Source: Micromussa lordhowensis (taxonomy: Eukaryota; Cnidaria; Anthozoa; Scleractinia; Lobophylliidae). From it: DNA of 64,000 nucleotides. A program made the translations under genes and the position numbers. Where the stretch lies: contig OZ026601.1 of NCBI GenBank assembly GCA_964020085.1, forward strand, positions 24,997,414 through 25,061,413. Direction: 5' to 3'. Position 1 is the first letter of the stretch, and every line of letters begins with the position of its first letter. Below are positions 47,671 to 59,906 of the stretch, in pieces. Below the pieces are notes generated by a model. That model did no database searches. It worked only from the letters and a program-made list of their open reading frames with translations, and was not told the origin of the DNA.

Positions 47671-49459
47671 ATTGTTGTAAAGATATTAGATAGTAACTTT
47701 TGCATTATTTCTGTAATGTCCAGGTACTGTGTAGAATGTGATATAGGTTTTTAAAATTGAGTGTAACGGTTTTGAATGCGTGAGAAGTGATGTATGCTGA
47801 ACATTTAACGGTTACGGAAGGTGTTAGGCCGTGCTGTATTGTGGAGCTCAGATTTCTGGTTTTATTATCACCACTCAAAATTAGTTACGTAAACAAACAC
47901 AGAAATAGGAATGGTCAGAATTAGACAAGATAACAAGAGATTTCCGATTTCAATTACAACTCTGTCCAGCAGAAATCAAAGTGAGGTTCATTTATTCTAT
48001 GGCAAGAATTTCTATTATGCTCAGATTCAGTAATTAATATATAGATTTAGCCAAGCCTGAAAGCGGAGCTCCTGGGCCGGGATGTTCAAAACCTGATTAA
48101 GCTAACCCAGGATAAGCGAGAATTTTGATTTGAGTTTTGTAACTTTGCGGTGAGGTTTTATGTTGTTTGGCCTTCTGTTTTGAGTTTGAATAATCTCAAA
48201 CTACACAAACCATAAACAGTGAGAAACATTAATATACAAGATAAATTTATACTTTGGTCGACTTTTAATCCTGTGTTAGCGATAACCGACCTAGTTCCGA
48301 ACAACTCGGCCTCAAAGTTGGTTTAAGCCCGCGATCCAATCGAAAAGCAAATACTTGGTCAGCGGGAAAACACGTGACCTCGATGTTCTCAAAGCTCGAG
48401 CCCGCAATATTGTCACGTGTTGCTGGTCAGCAGATACCTTGTTTAGACAGGTGACCATAAAATGGATGTCCAATATCAAAGATGTACGCTGTAAACCAAG
48501 GTCGCATGTCCTATTAGATTGAGTATGGCCACCATGCTGAGCGATGTCGTCGTCGTCGTCGTGCGTATGTGCCCACAAACAATACCGCTAACCATTTTTA
48601 CCATGAGAAAAGAGATTCATGGATTTTTTTTATGAAAATGGGGCTCCGTCCTTGCGGTCCTTCGGGTCGCCGGAGCTTCGCTATGACTGGCGGCCCGAAA
48701 AGAAAGGTAACACTCGCTTGAGATAGCGTGACCTACTGTGACCAACTTTACTATGGCTTAACGTAAGGTTGGCCCATCAGGCCGAAGCATATCCCGGTTT
48801 CAGTAGCATGAAGCGACTAGGAATATTTCTACTCCCCCCTGGATGGGATGCCAGTCCGTCGCAGGGTTACCCCCAGCATTAATTTCGCCGGTACCCATTT
48901 GTACACATTTATACCCATTTTGCGCCGCTTTGATTCAAGCTACTTTCTTAGATGTTTACGTAGCGTGACCTATTGCCCGCGGCTTTGCGTGATGTACTGT
49001 GTATACGGAGGTTACTGAGTGCTGGCATGGGCTGTTTCTTAGCATGACATTGGTTATAGCTCAGCGTGTCACTGGTAGCTTGGCGTGTCATGTGGCTTAG
49101 CGGACCTACAATTGCAATCTCCTTCAAAAAGCATCGTAATTGAGACATGTACTGACACAAAAACTGAGGACAAATCGTTCACATACTACTAAACGCTAGA
49201 AAAAAACAATACGGTATTTTTGATGTCTGTAGAATATCAAAATGTTTGATCCCTTGATCCCTTTTAAGCCAGTTACATGAAGTCACGAAAGCGACCTTGA
49301 AAACATAAGTAAATGCATAACTTTAATTTGCGCGCACGTTTACCATTGGTAACCCAAGCAAAGTATTTGGATATCGATATTACTGACATTTGAAAAATAA
49401 AATGTAAGAGTTTGTATGAAATTTAGAACTGAGTTAGAGTTTGCCGAGAAAAATGTTCG
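47671..49459. other. Gene-free stretch with dispersed repeat tails
   Basis: 48090-48310 may be one element (gggatgttcaaa at the left, gaacaactcggcc at the right). 48835-48920 carries the block cccctggatgggatgccagt ... cgcagggttacccccagca, which I recognise as a common coral repeat tail. A (cgt)n run sits near 48548. No gene. Confidence 0.5.
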
Positions 49460-49774
49460 AAAATTTAAGGTGGCTCTGAACCCACTCCACAAAATGTTTT
49501 TAAACTTTGCAAACAGATGTATCTTATCATGCTTATAATTCGGTCAGCTCGTTTTTGAGTTATAGGCGCTCAAAGCTAAAATTAAGGGAGTTTTTAGCAG
49601 GTCATCTTGTTGCTGTGGTAACCTATTGTGCGACAAATTCGACAGCAACATGTTCATCAATGATTGGGCAGTTTTTTGATACCACGATTTTGGCAAAATA
49701 GAGTGGTTATAATGACTTATCAAAGTCTGCGTCTTGGAAAGCGCCGGAAACTGTTTCGAGCCACCTTAAATTTT
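49460..49774. repeat. MITE with aaaatttaaggtggctc ends
   Basis: The ends aaaatttaaggtggctc and gagccaccttaaatttt are perfect inverted repeats over ~315 bp. The internal block atcaatgattgggcagttt recurs at about 54822-54842, so a fragment lies there. Confidence 0.85.
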
Positions 49775-49827
49775 AGACCAAAAAGTGTTTGAAGCCTGAT
49801 TTCAGTAACATGTATAATAGATATATG

Positions 49828-49974
49828 TTATTTGCCGGCTGGGAGGTCCGTATAGTGAAAAACTGTGACCGAGGTCTTGAAAATGCTGCCCGAGGCCGCA
49901 GGCCGAGGGCAGTATTTTCAAGCCCGAGGTCACAGTTTTTCACTATACGGACCGACCCTAAGCCGGCAAATAAC
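49828..49974. repeat. Foldback element with GC-rich centre
   Basis: Arms of about 65 bp pair closely (ggtccgtatagtgaaaaact with agtttttcactatacggacc). The centre is gaggccgcaggccgag. Confidence 0.9.
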
Positions 49975-50545
49975 TTATTTATTTTTTTCTTGCTTTAATT
50001 TGGCTTACAATTGGGTTTACACAACTTTGTTATTGAATTGGTTTACGTGCCGTCTACAAACCATCGTAAAAAATCTAACGAACGAACGAGCGAGTAAACT
50101 CAGACACTACCCAAAGAAAGATGTATTAACAGATTTATTTTGAATTGCTTTTATGTTAGTTGCATCTAATTCACCAGTTAAGTGTTTTTCCGATAGTGAA
50201 ATTTCGCGCAGTTTGACTGAAGTTGCACTACAAGCACAATCTCTATCAGTCGTTGCGAATCACCCGAAATCAGACCTTTTTACCGTAAATTGAGTAGCAG
50301 AAAGCGAGGAAATTCGTTAAGTATATTCTACAGAATTTCTCTTAAATACAGCAACTATCAGAGAGGCTAAACTCGACTGCATTTGACTTCTGTTTGCTTA
50401 AAATTGTGCGGTGAAAAACACAGAATTACGCGCCATTACAACGCCGAGCTACAACCAGCCACACAAACTCTCAGAGCTACAAAATACTCAATTAAATCTA
50501 CTTACAGTGACCTTCCTTGCTATTTCAAAGTGGCCAGAGGTAAAC
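49975..50545. other. Gene-free stretch
   Basis: No supported exon or repeat structure beyond short A/T runs. Confidence 0.4.
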
Positions 50546-50824
50546 TTCCGTTGATTAATCGTCCATGGAAGTGTAAAAAGGGAAAAGATCGATAATTACA
50601 TTATTTTTTTCCAAGAGGGCACGGTAACGAATCCTGCAATCTGATTGGTTCTTAGCGCGGTCCGGATTTTCCTATCTCTGACCATTATCTCTGACCACGG
50701 TCACGGTAACGACGGGAAACAGCGCGGGTGAAATTGTCATGTTCAGCTAGGTTTCGTGAATGAACTAGCGGTAATCGTCGATCTTTTCCCTTTTTACACT
50801 TCCATGGACGATTAATCAACGGAA
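50546..50824. repeat. Element with ~47-bp terminal inverted repeats
   Basis: ttccgttgattaatcgtcca through gaaaagatcga at the left is matched by tcgatcttttccc through tggacgattaatcaacggaa at the right. The interior includes ctctgaccattatctctgacc. A T10-G10 homopolymer pair abuts the right end. Confidence 0.9.
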
Positions 50825-51100
50825 TATATTTTTTTTTTTTTGGGGGGGGGGGGGTATGCATACACCTTTTTTGGTTACTCTAGTTACTCTTAGTTCTCGC
50901 AATACTAAGTAGTTATAAGGTTTAAGAATATAGACAGTTGGTTTGCTCTGGCTAAAGCTGAGAAGGGATATAAATGCTTGAAAAGTACGGCGGTCATTCA
51001 AGCTCACATCGTTCACTTTTTTTCACCTTTCTGGTGATGTAGCTCAGCAATTTCTTTATTTTTCTTTATTTCTTCAATTCTTAATTATGACCTTCATCGA
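50825..51100. other. 3' flank of the CLN3-like gene
   Basis: Contains the T-then-G homopolymer run at 50828-50853 and nothing else identified. Confidence 0.4.
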
Positions 51101-54100
51101 TTATCGCAAACACGATGTAGTTCTATTCCATCCTCCAATAGCTCTGGTAAAGCAGAATTCACTAAATTCAGCTGAATGGAGACAATGTTCCCTCAGAGTT
51201 GGTTCCAGTACCAGTCCGACTAAACCGGCGGCTAAGACGCCGGTACTGGGTCCTACCGAGAGAAAAGCGCGGGAAAACGCTTTCCCTGTGACATCGTCGC
51301 TGCCAACCGCCATTAGGAAAGTGTTCAGGTACAAACTTCCTGCCAGAAGACCTACAATAAAAATTAAAAATAACACAACCCACACACTGTGAAGAAAGCG
51401 ATACCATGAGGCAAAAGTTAAAAAGATACACAAGCTCAAAAGCACTGCCGATAAAATCCAAGTTTTCGGTATAACTGGCGTGCATTTTGAGTTCAAAAGG
51501 AGCAGAAGAGTTATGTACGATCTACCGATAAATTCTCCGATCATAAACGCGCATGCGTAGTAAACGAAGTGGTTCCTCGGGTCGAAAGGTGAATCTGGGA
51601 AGGCCAGTGTTGTGACGACGCCATTAAGGGTCAAAAACTCCGAGAAATATCCGAAAAAACAAGCTAACATTAGCTGAAGGTTTCGCCAAATTAAAGTTCT
51701 TTTTTCACGCCACGTTGACTTTTCCTCCTCTTGAGTAGTTTCTAGATTAAGTGATCTGTAAGCCACGTCTTTGTGCGTCGTAGCGTCTTGTGCCGGTTTA
51801 AATTGTTTCTTCTCCATGATAGCGTAAAAAGGAAAGATCAACACAGGCACCCAGGAGATGATAAGAAGAGTTGTTTCTGGAGGCACGCAAATTATAGTTG
51901 TCATTGCTGTAAAAAAGAAGACAATTCATAATTTTAAATAGAATAGTTACGTTACATTGACAAGAAGCTAGTCGTTCCCTGCTAGAGGGTGACGTTCGAT
52001 ATCACTTAAAACGAATTTGGAGAAAAAGACAAACTAGTTTTCAAAAAAAACCTCTATTTCAGTTATTGTTCAGTTAGCCGGATATTTTTTAATGCAAGAG
52101 TGACTTTTAGGGTTAAAAAACGAATGATGGATTGTTTATGGTGCCTGGATCATTGTAAAATGCAATTTGAGAGTTTTAATTAGCCATCTACATGGGTTAT
52201 GAGCCATTGTTATACCTCCGAATTCAAATACGTTTTCCGATTGGAGGAGAACGTGTCACGTGTCATGGGTCAAAACTCACTAACTCCCTAGCCTCGACTC
52301 GCACGTGATCGGGTCGTGCACCTTTAAACCGCGGCAAATTTGTGTGCCAGCCAACCTGAGTTGACAGGAAAGCCATTGAAGTTGGGCAACGTTTCTCACT
52401 AGAGACGGCATTTATTATTCAAGAAAAGAGATTTATAATTGCAAAAACAAAGCAGATTAACATCGAGGTTCTCGGGGAAACAAAACTCTCTGTTTCCCTT
52501 GGGGCCGGTCATTAATTGCTTATTATACCATTAAACAATTATTCCACTCGCGCCTCGTTGGCTATCTACCATCTCAACGCGCGCTCGAGGAATAATTGTT
52601 AATTAAACTAACGATAGTAGTAGCATATATTTTATTAAACTATGACAGCAGTGGTGTAAATAATATTAAACTATGACAGTAGTGGCGTATATTACATTAA
52701 ACTATGAGTACGTAACAATGGGTGGTGTGGTACATAAAAATTTGAGGAAAACGTCTATTTGCCGCTGTTCTGTTGTCGCTATCAAGTATGGGCACATAAC
52801 TCTCTTCTTTTAAAAAATAGTTAATTCACCAAGTGCTCAAATTTTTAGCTCGAGAAGTTTTGAAGTCCGTCTATCCAGGAACTCATTTCATCATATTTCG
52901 CGCGCTGAGAAAGATGTGTCAGGTGTTCGCGGTTATGCCGATTGGCAATCGAACTAGCGAACTTGTCGGAAGTTCGTGTTCAACTTCCTCCTCGGGTACT
53001 TCCCCGCGTGGGGACTGGTAGGGACTGTATAGTGCCACCTGCTAAATCACTGACGCGCTAATCCGACCGGCGAAATTCAGTATGTTTATTTCGAAACAGT
53101 AAATGAGAAAATCAAAACAACATGAACAGAGCGCTGTTCACGAGAACTGGATTAAATTGATCACCGATAAAAATCGAGAATATTGAAAAAAGTCGCAAGA
53201 GTTGGCTCGAATTTATAAGATATGTGTAAATTAATTGTATTCAGAGTCTTTCCCTAGTTTGTTTATTTTTATAAGACAGGTAAAGAGTCCGTGGACAGCT
53301 CCTGGACACAATATGCGAATATTTGTTAAGCAGTTCAGTTTAAAGTTATTGATTGAACCTTTTTCCGCTTTGTGAGTGCTGATGCGAAACGGTTTAAAAA
53401 CCCTGGTCGATAATGTTTTTGTTTTATTTTTTTTTGCCTTTAAACGATAATATAAAAACTAAACCGACTACCACTTACTAATGATCATAAACAATGATAA
53501 TGTCTGTATGACGCAAAACCGCGCACAACTTGAGCAGCGCAAACTATGATTACGGGCAAGTTTCGTGCGTCAATAGAATACAAAATATTTTAACCAAGAC
53601 CTGCAATCTGAATTGGACCTTTTGGCGTCAAGATTTCGCTTTTTAAAATCTGAACCTTTGTCAGTTATTTGCTTACCTGCATAGTACAGAGGCCCAATGA
53701 TAAACCCTATTCCTGTTCCTGTAGCATAAGAACTCATTGCCGCGTCGCTGTAAAGCGCTGTCATCGCCACGAATGTTACTTCTCCAATGGCCACTCCGGT
53801 GGAGACAATTATCACACCTGTTACACGAAGGACCACATGTTCAACCAGGGCATATAGCAACACGCCTGTGATACTCAGCAATGATATGGGCACCAACAGA
53901 ACTTCCTGGGCTAGCTTGAGGACGAAATATGGGAGGATCGAAGTGATGAAGAAGAAAGGTAGCGAGGCAGAGATTAAAACAACTGGTGTAGGAACCAACG
54001 TTTCTTCCAAGATGTCTTGAGATGCTGAAATTCCGATAGAGAAGAATATTTGTAGGATGAAACCAAACACGCCAAAGATAAATGTATGGATCGGTTGCTC

Positions 54101-54190
54101 TCCTTTAGAAGAGAACGCCTCGTTCTTATTGGTTTGATCGCTTTGGAGGTCCGTTGAGGAAGAATCCAATGTTTCTGTACCAAATTCCAT
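51101..54190 (-). CDS. CLN3: CLN3/battenin-like lysosomal membrane protein
   Basis: Two minus-strand exons, 54190-53677 and 51906-51101, joined in phase 1 with consensus sites, encode 439 aa (human CLN3 438). The chain is strongly hydrophobic with about eleven predicted membrane segments. CLN3 landmarks include SASQDIL after the first membrane segment (compare AAHDIL), GEVTFVAMTALY at residues ~136-147 (compare GEVTFLSLTAFY), YATGTGIGFIIGPLYY (compare WSSGTGGAGLLGALSY) and SLYLNTFLMAV near the C-terminal third (compare AAYVNTFHNIA). A long charged loop follows residue ~200. CLN3 acts in late endosomes and lysosomes, where it is linked to glycerophosphodiester clearance and trafficking. Identity is modest, so this may be a diverged paralogue rather than the strict orthologue. 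No obvious dileucine sorting motif was seen. Confidence 0.85.
52148..52605. repeat. Element family F1, split copy in the CLN3 intron
   Basis: The left part (ggatcattgtaaaatgcaat ... gggttatgagccattgttat) and right part (aaacaattattccactcgcg ... aggaataattgttaa) match the ends of F1. About 300 bases of other sequence lie between them, including a ttctcggggaaacaaaact segment shared with 63955-64000. Confidence 0.7.
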
Positions 54191-55294
54191 CGTCGAAACT
54201 TTCTCAGGTTATCAGTTTATAATATAACTCGCAATATAATTAATGAGTCTTGTACAAGGTGTTTTTATCGCGGTCAGAACCATCTTTGTAGCATCTGTCC
54301 AGCACGGCAACCTCAAGCAATTTAATCCAGATTAGAGAAAGCACCTGCAATATTAATCACGTTAGTATTTTTCACCGCATCTCTTTCCGTTTAGCGCCTC
54401 GAAGACCCGAGACTTCACACCTATTTTAATCACCAGTTAACGCTTCACTTGTTTATATATTCCTTGTTGCGTTATGTTCTACCGGTTATTTACAATTATT
54501 TTTACGGTACAATGATTTCCTTCACCAGATACTTATCACGATCTTTTCAAAAACATTTTGTAGGATTTCACTAATTTTTTTTAAGAAAAAGGGAGGTGAT
54601 ATTTTAACCATTTCAGCATTCTACGACTTCCAATAATATATTATCTACTTTGCTAGATCAAGACTATAGGATTCTTTTCCAGGTTAACGTACGACCCGGC
54701 AAAGAAACTCTTGATTTTAGCTTTTAAGTGCTGATAGTTCAGAAACGAGTTGGGTAACCCACATTTTTTATTATGCTGTTCTCGTGGCATCCGTCTGCGT
54801 CATAGAAATCGCCATAACTTATCAATGATTGGGCAGTTGTTTAATACCGTTTTTAATTGCATTAACTGAAAAGGAGTGGTAGCATCGATCATAACACAAG
54901 ATAAAACTGTTATTGTTTTACACGCAGCAAGATAATTGGAATTTTATTTGTCTTAAGCCGTAAACCCGTGAACGAACTGTCATCAAGTTATCGAAAATGG
55001 TTCTATGTGAGTTATTTAGTCCTTCAGGGATTATACACTGTGACTTTCTTTCAAGGTCGGAGAGCGTGTTTATCATTTGTATGATTTCATTTGAAATGGC
55101 TACTTTTGATTTCTGGCTCATAACTCAGACTGGTTTTCTTTTGGAATTGGATGATTTGACTTCCTCGTTCCCAGTCACCCGCGCGATAGTAAAACTCTTT
55201 TTTCTCACTCCCAGTCTCCTAGTCGCTCTTGGCGTTAAGAAAAAAAGCCCGTGGAGGAGGTAGTGGTTTTTGGGGCCCTCGCTCTGTAAGTGTT
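54191..55294. other. Upstream flank of the CLN3-like gene
   Basis: No TATA box recognised. A fragment of the 49460-49774 element lies at about 54795-54885. Otherwise nothing supported. Confidence 0.4.
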
Positions 55295-55730
55295 TAAGTG
55301 CCTATAACCCCAGAATTTTTTTGGCTAAGATGAAACTTAGACAAACACACAAAAAGAATTTGCCAAAATTTTCGGTTTGTGATATTTTTAAGGGCTTTAA
55401 AAATTAACATAAAGTAGCTGAAATTTGATACATGACCGAGCTGGCGAGGAGCCTGGGTCTATTACTGGGCTGACGTCACAGACTGTTTTGCATGCATGTT
55501 TATAAAGAGTCAATGCTATGTAAATGAATATGTGACGTCAACCCAGGAATATACCCAAACCCCTCATCAGCTCGGTCATTATACAAAAGATATCAAATTT
55601 CAACTACTTTCTGTTAATTTTTAAACGCCTTAAAAATACCACAAACCGAACATTTTGGCAAATTCTGTTTGTGTGTTTGTCTAAGTTTCATCTGAACCAA
55701 AAAAAAGTTCTGGGGTTATAGGCACTTTAA
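55295..55730. repeat. Large inverted repeat, arms ~165 bp
   Basis: taagtgcctataaccccaga at the left pairs with tctggggttataggcactta at the right, and similarity continues through gaaacttagacaaacacaca and ttaaaaattaaca to accgagct / agctcggt. The centre has tgacgtcac twice in opposite context. A long foldback element. Confidence 0.9.
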
Positions 55731-55877
55731 GAATATTAACGCTATGGCAGCTCAGTCTTTGAGGATGTTTACAGTAGGTCTAAAACTTGTCATAAATTCT
55801 ATTCATGTGCCATCTTGGATTTACCATTGGATTTTATGAGTTTTACAAAACGTTCAAAAACCACCAAAAATGATCAA

Positions 55878-55962
55878 AACCATTATCATTATCATCATTA
55901 TCATTATTATCGTCATCGTCATCAAAATCGTCGTCGTCGTCGTCATCATCATTATCTGGATC
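55878..55962. repeat. Imperfect trinucleotide microsatellite (att/atc/gtc)
   Basis: A run of cattatcatt, catcgtc and cgtcgtcgtc units. The His/Tyr/Arg-rich reading frame across it is a by-product of the repeat. Confidence 0.85.
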
Positions 55963-56230
55963 ATGGTCTCTTGTCAAAACTGATCACAAACGCTAAAGTT
56001 ATCTTAAAAAATGAAAGTTACTACAAGAGGGTTTAAAGAAATTCATTTAAATCAGCCGAATTAATTCGAAATTTGAAAAACGTGCCTGTCAAAATAAGGT
56101 TGCCACGAAAACATCCAGATCTTCGAAAAAAGTATGTCACACCGAAATCTTCCCAGATACATTTTAGGAAGATACATTGTGAAGTTCATTTCTTCGATGC
56201 TTTTAAGGGTACAACCGTTTAAAATTAATA

Positions 56231-56414
56231 AAGGCTGGTTTTCACTAGCGCATAAGCATAAGCATAAGCCGACATACGCAGACGTAGTAAGATGCCTATA
56301 ATTAGCGCCTTTTGTTTGAAATTTTCCTAACAAAAGGCGCTAATTATCAACATCTTACTGCGTCTGCGTATGTTGACTTATGCTTATGCTTATGCGCTTG
56401 TGAAAACCAGCCTT
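56231..56414. repeat. Foldback element with gcataa subrepeats
   Basis: Arms of about 80 bp: aaggctggttttcacta ... cataagcataagcataag at the left, and cttatgcttatgcttatgcg ... gtgaaaaccagcctt at the right. The inner arms (attagcgccttttgtt / aacaaaaggcgctaat) flank a short loop. Confidence 0.9.
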
Positions 56415-56581
56415 AAGGGACGGATAGGTTTCCCCTATCTCCCATCTGAACAATGCTAAGTTTTAATTGATCTTTTGGCTGGGCAATTCGTAATCATTAA
56501 TTAATTCTTGCCAATTGGTCCCTCGGAGATGAATATTAGTTGGTTTAGTTTTCGGCTATAACGTCTCGTCTCTCGACGTTT

Positions 56582-56616
56582 CATACATACAGCCTTAAGT
56601 TAAGGCTGTATGTATG
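56582..56616. repeat. Near-perfect 35-bp palindrome
   Basis: catacatacagccttaa followed by g and ttaaggctgtatgtatg: arms of 17 bp with a single-base centre. Confidence 0.9.
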
Positions 56617-58480
56617 TTAACTGATAAACAATTGGTGTATACGTAAAATCACTTTATCGTTTTGTAGTACAGCTTATGACCGCAGGTCATTAGTCAATAG
56701 CAACACTAAACGTTGAAATTAGTGTGGTTTGAAAATTGGAAAATATTAACACTATCTGACTGTCGTGGTTAATTATAATTATTGCACATTTAGACAGTTG
56801 AAATGTATAGAGTAAGTGAAATTTGTCATTCAGCCGCTAGGTTGCGAATGAGGCCAAGCCCCACGGTCTTACAGAGGACTCTTACGGCTAGAAGCTAGAA
56901 AACAAAAATTAACATATATGACCATTTTCATTCAGACGGTTTATTTAGTATAAAAGTAATCGAGATTTAAAGGATAGCAGTTGTTTTTAAAGTTTATTGG
57001 ATAAACATATTGTCGATGCGCTTGCTTTTACAAATTAAATGTTCACTTTTGGTTTTGAAAGTGAGCGCTTAGCGTGAATTCAAAACATCAAGACGATATT
57101 AACGTTGTCAGCCATTGTTAATATTTTGTTTTATTCTGTAGCTCTAATTTGCACATTTAATATTTTTCGGGTCTAAAACTCTACAACGCCGGGCGACGAT
57201 TTTGTGATAACTTTATAACCTACGATGGTTTGTAACTATTGTCTTCAGTAGAGTTCTACTTATTTCGTTTCGTAATTAATACACATAAATATTATCACCA
57301 GTTATGTTATCGGAAGGCGTGATAGAAGAAATTAATGCAAATGGCCAAAAATAAAACTAAAGCTCGAGTATATAGGCGTAGATTCCAAAATTAAACTACA
57401 AATAGCAGTAGAAATGTGCAACGACATTTAGGAAGAAAGTGCTAATTTGTATAATCTTATCTGTAATTGTTTCTGTTTACTCGGGTTGTGGTCATTAGCC
57501 GTCTTTTCGATCCTTCAAAGGAAAGTGCTCCAAATTTCTATTTTGTTTTTAGCGTTATGCAATTGGAGTACGGAAATTCAATTATATCGAGTGGAGGACT
57601 GTTTGCCGTCGATTTTTTTCGATTTCCAGCGACCAATTTTTTCTGATATTCAATCGCGAAACTGCTCGATCCCACCATCATCAACTACGCACCACAAATG
57701 GGGACTTGAAATGTATATCCTTGTCTGAGAAGCATGCTTCTAGCAAAATCCTTAAATTCTACTTTTTGTTTTTTAATTAGCTTTCAAAGGCCGTGCAGGT
57801 AATTTAAAATAATGCGAGATTGTACCTACCTTAGGTCATAACTGCATCAACATTAACCACCGATAGTGCAAAGGAAATCTGCAGAAAACGAATAAATGGG
57901 TTATTTTTTAGTTTCATCTCCTTTCCTTAGCACAACGAAACTAATAAGTAAAAACTGCTAGGTTTCAAACGCCCTAGCCCGCTAAAATACGGGCAATGAT
58001 CTAAACCAAATTTTGCGAGTGAAATTAGGTGAATACAGAGAATACTAGATTTCTGATTGGTTTTCCTGATGTCTCATCGACTTTTATGATTAGCAACATT
58101 GATATAGTTTTTATGGAGTAGGCTGGCGTTACGAAAATGCAATTCGACTCTTTCCAATACCTAGCAACGGCGACCGCTTTGAAAAGAACTCACAGCGACC
58201 ACCATCTAAAACAGTTGTTTGCTAGTCAGCAATTCTTTTTACACAGTCCTCTGTAAAAATGAAAGATCCGGTAGAATCGGCTATTCACCAGGTGTTACCA
58301 AAACCTCTACCAAGGCAGACAAAAATCCAGCAAGTAGATACAATTGGTCGCTAGGACGATACCAGAGAGGCCAGTGATTGATATAATCTGATGATGTATG
58401 TATCTATACATGCAAAACTGTGTGAACCAGTTTTTTTTCTAAACAGTGTTAATTTTTAGTATACGTTGACGAGGCTAACC
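56617..58480. other. Gene-free stretch
   Basis: AT-rich, no supported exon. The 93-codon frame at 57447-57728 has a hydrophobic start but no splice or promoter context and no recognisable motif. Confidence 0.4.
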
Positions 58481-58489
58481 TGACGAAGA

Positions 58490-59065
58490 TGGGATTTGAA
58501 CAACTGGTTAACTTGTGTACATAACTGTGATTCGTGCATTTAAAACTTTCTCCGCAGTTCAAACATATGATCTTTCATGTATACACTTGTATCTTCGCCA
58601 TCTACGGGTATATTAATATTACGAGCTCACAAACGTGACCAGCTCCCAGTTGGTCCCATGAGTACTGCATGGATTCGAATCCCGTTAAAGCTGTTTTATT
58701 TTTTCAGGCTTTCATTTTTCATAACCGGTGAAGTTGTGTACATAAACTGCGATGACAATTCATGTCTTCTCTGTTTTTCTCCGCTGTTTAAATATCTCAA
58801 TTTTCATAAACTCACCCAGTTTCTTCGTCATCTACGGCTAGATTACCAATACACAAGTTGACCAGCTCCCAGTTGGCTTGATAGCGCCAGCTTAATTTTC
58901 TTAGGGCACAACAGCGGTATCGCATAGGTCATGGCTTCGAATCCCGTTGAAGCCTACCTTTCTTCGCGCATTATTTTCACATCTGGTAAAGTTGTGTACA
59001 TAAGTGCGATGGTCACTTACAAATGTTTATAAATTTCTCCGCAGTTCAAATATATAATCTAAAAT
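58490..59065 (+). repeat. tRNA-derived SINE-like tandem array (about 2.5 units)
   Basis: Units share, in order, gttgtgtacataa.tg.gatg, ctccgcagttcaaatat, cgtcatctacgg, gaccagctcccagttgg and a B-box-like ggattcgaatcccgt or ggcttcgaatcccgt. The starts at about 58512, 58734 and 58991 give periods of 222 and 257 bases. The B box and agctcccagttggcttgatagc resemble a tRNA-head SINE widely seen in corals. Confidence 0.7.
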
Positions 59066-59811
59066 ATATTGCATTAGGCTTTTCTCGTATTCAGCTGATA
59101 TCAATAAAACCGGCGTGGGTTTAGAGCGCCGAAAGAAAAATAAAACTATGACTTAAATATATACTTAACATAAACTGTCTTCTTTCTCCCTTGTCTTCGA
59201 GGAGAAATCCAGGTTGCGCCTGTTCACGTGACCGCTCAGTATCTGGGATGTAAGAAAAATTCTGTTAGGTGGGAGGGGTGACATAGTGTTTTGATGATTG
59301 CTGTGACAAACTTTGTGGGTTTCATATCCACGCTCAATATCTAAAAACTACCCGCTTTATTGGGTTTCGAAGTTGAATTTTGCGATAAAGAATGCTGCAT
59401 TATTTTGGGTGCCTCCAAATAATAAGAACTTTTCACGCATTCTCGCAGCTCGTGAGAGTTGTAAGTAAATCCACCCCAGCGTAACAGAAGAAGAAAGTTT
59501 TAACAGTCTACGAATCAACTGTTCGTACTAGTAACAAAAAGAAAACTACAAGGTTAGGCTTGGCTGTATTTACAAATAGGATTTTATTGTTTTTAACCGT
59601 GAAGTTATCCGCGAAAATTTCGAAAACCGACAAAGCAATTTACAAGTGTTATTTATTGGAGGTTAGCGAAATTAAAACAGTGAAATTTATAAAATGTCTA
59701 AAAAGCATGGTCTAATTCTGGAAGACTTTACAACTTCTTTTAAAGCTATCTCGCTCAAGTGTGACCAGTGCCTTCAAAAGTTTTAGAAAACACGATGGCA
59801 GTTTCTATAGC

Positions 59812-59906
59812 AAAACGTCGCTCGCTAAGTAGTGTAACTCTGATAGCGACAATAAAATATCAGAAGATTGTGAAAAAAAAAAAAAAAAAAAAAAAACGTC
59901 GCTCGC
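59812..59906 (+). mobile_element. Tiny poly(A) retro-insertion with 14-bp target duplication
   Basis: aaaacgtcgctcgc occurs at 59812-59825 and again at 59893-59906. Between the copies lie about 47 bases ending in aataaaatatcagaagattgtg and a run of ~20 A. An AATAAA signal about 16 bases before the A run plus flanking direct repeats is the hallmark of an L1-type, target-primed insertion of a 5'-truncated mRNA end. Confidence 0.8.

Noticed and set aside
51087..51392. Plus-strand open frame overlapping the CLN3-like exon
   Set aside because: Antisense shadow of the CLN3 coding exon.
55815..56036. His/Tyr/Arg-rich open frame
   Set aside because: Translation of a trinucleotide microsatellite with no splice or promoter context.
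57447..57728. 93-codon open frame with a signal-peptide-like start
   Set aside because: No motif, no splice sites and no promoter; cysteine and leucine content fits AT-rich random sequence.
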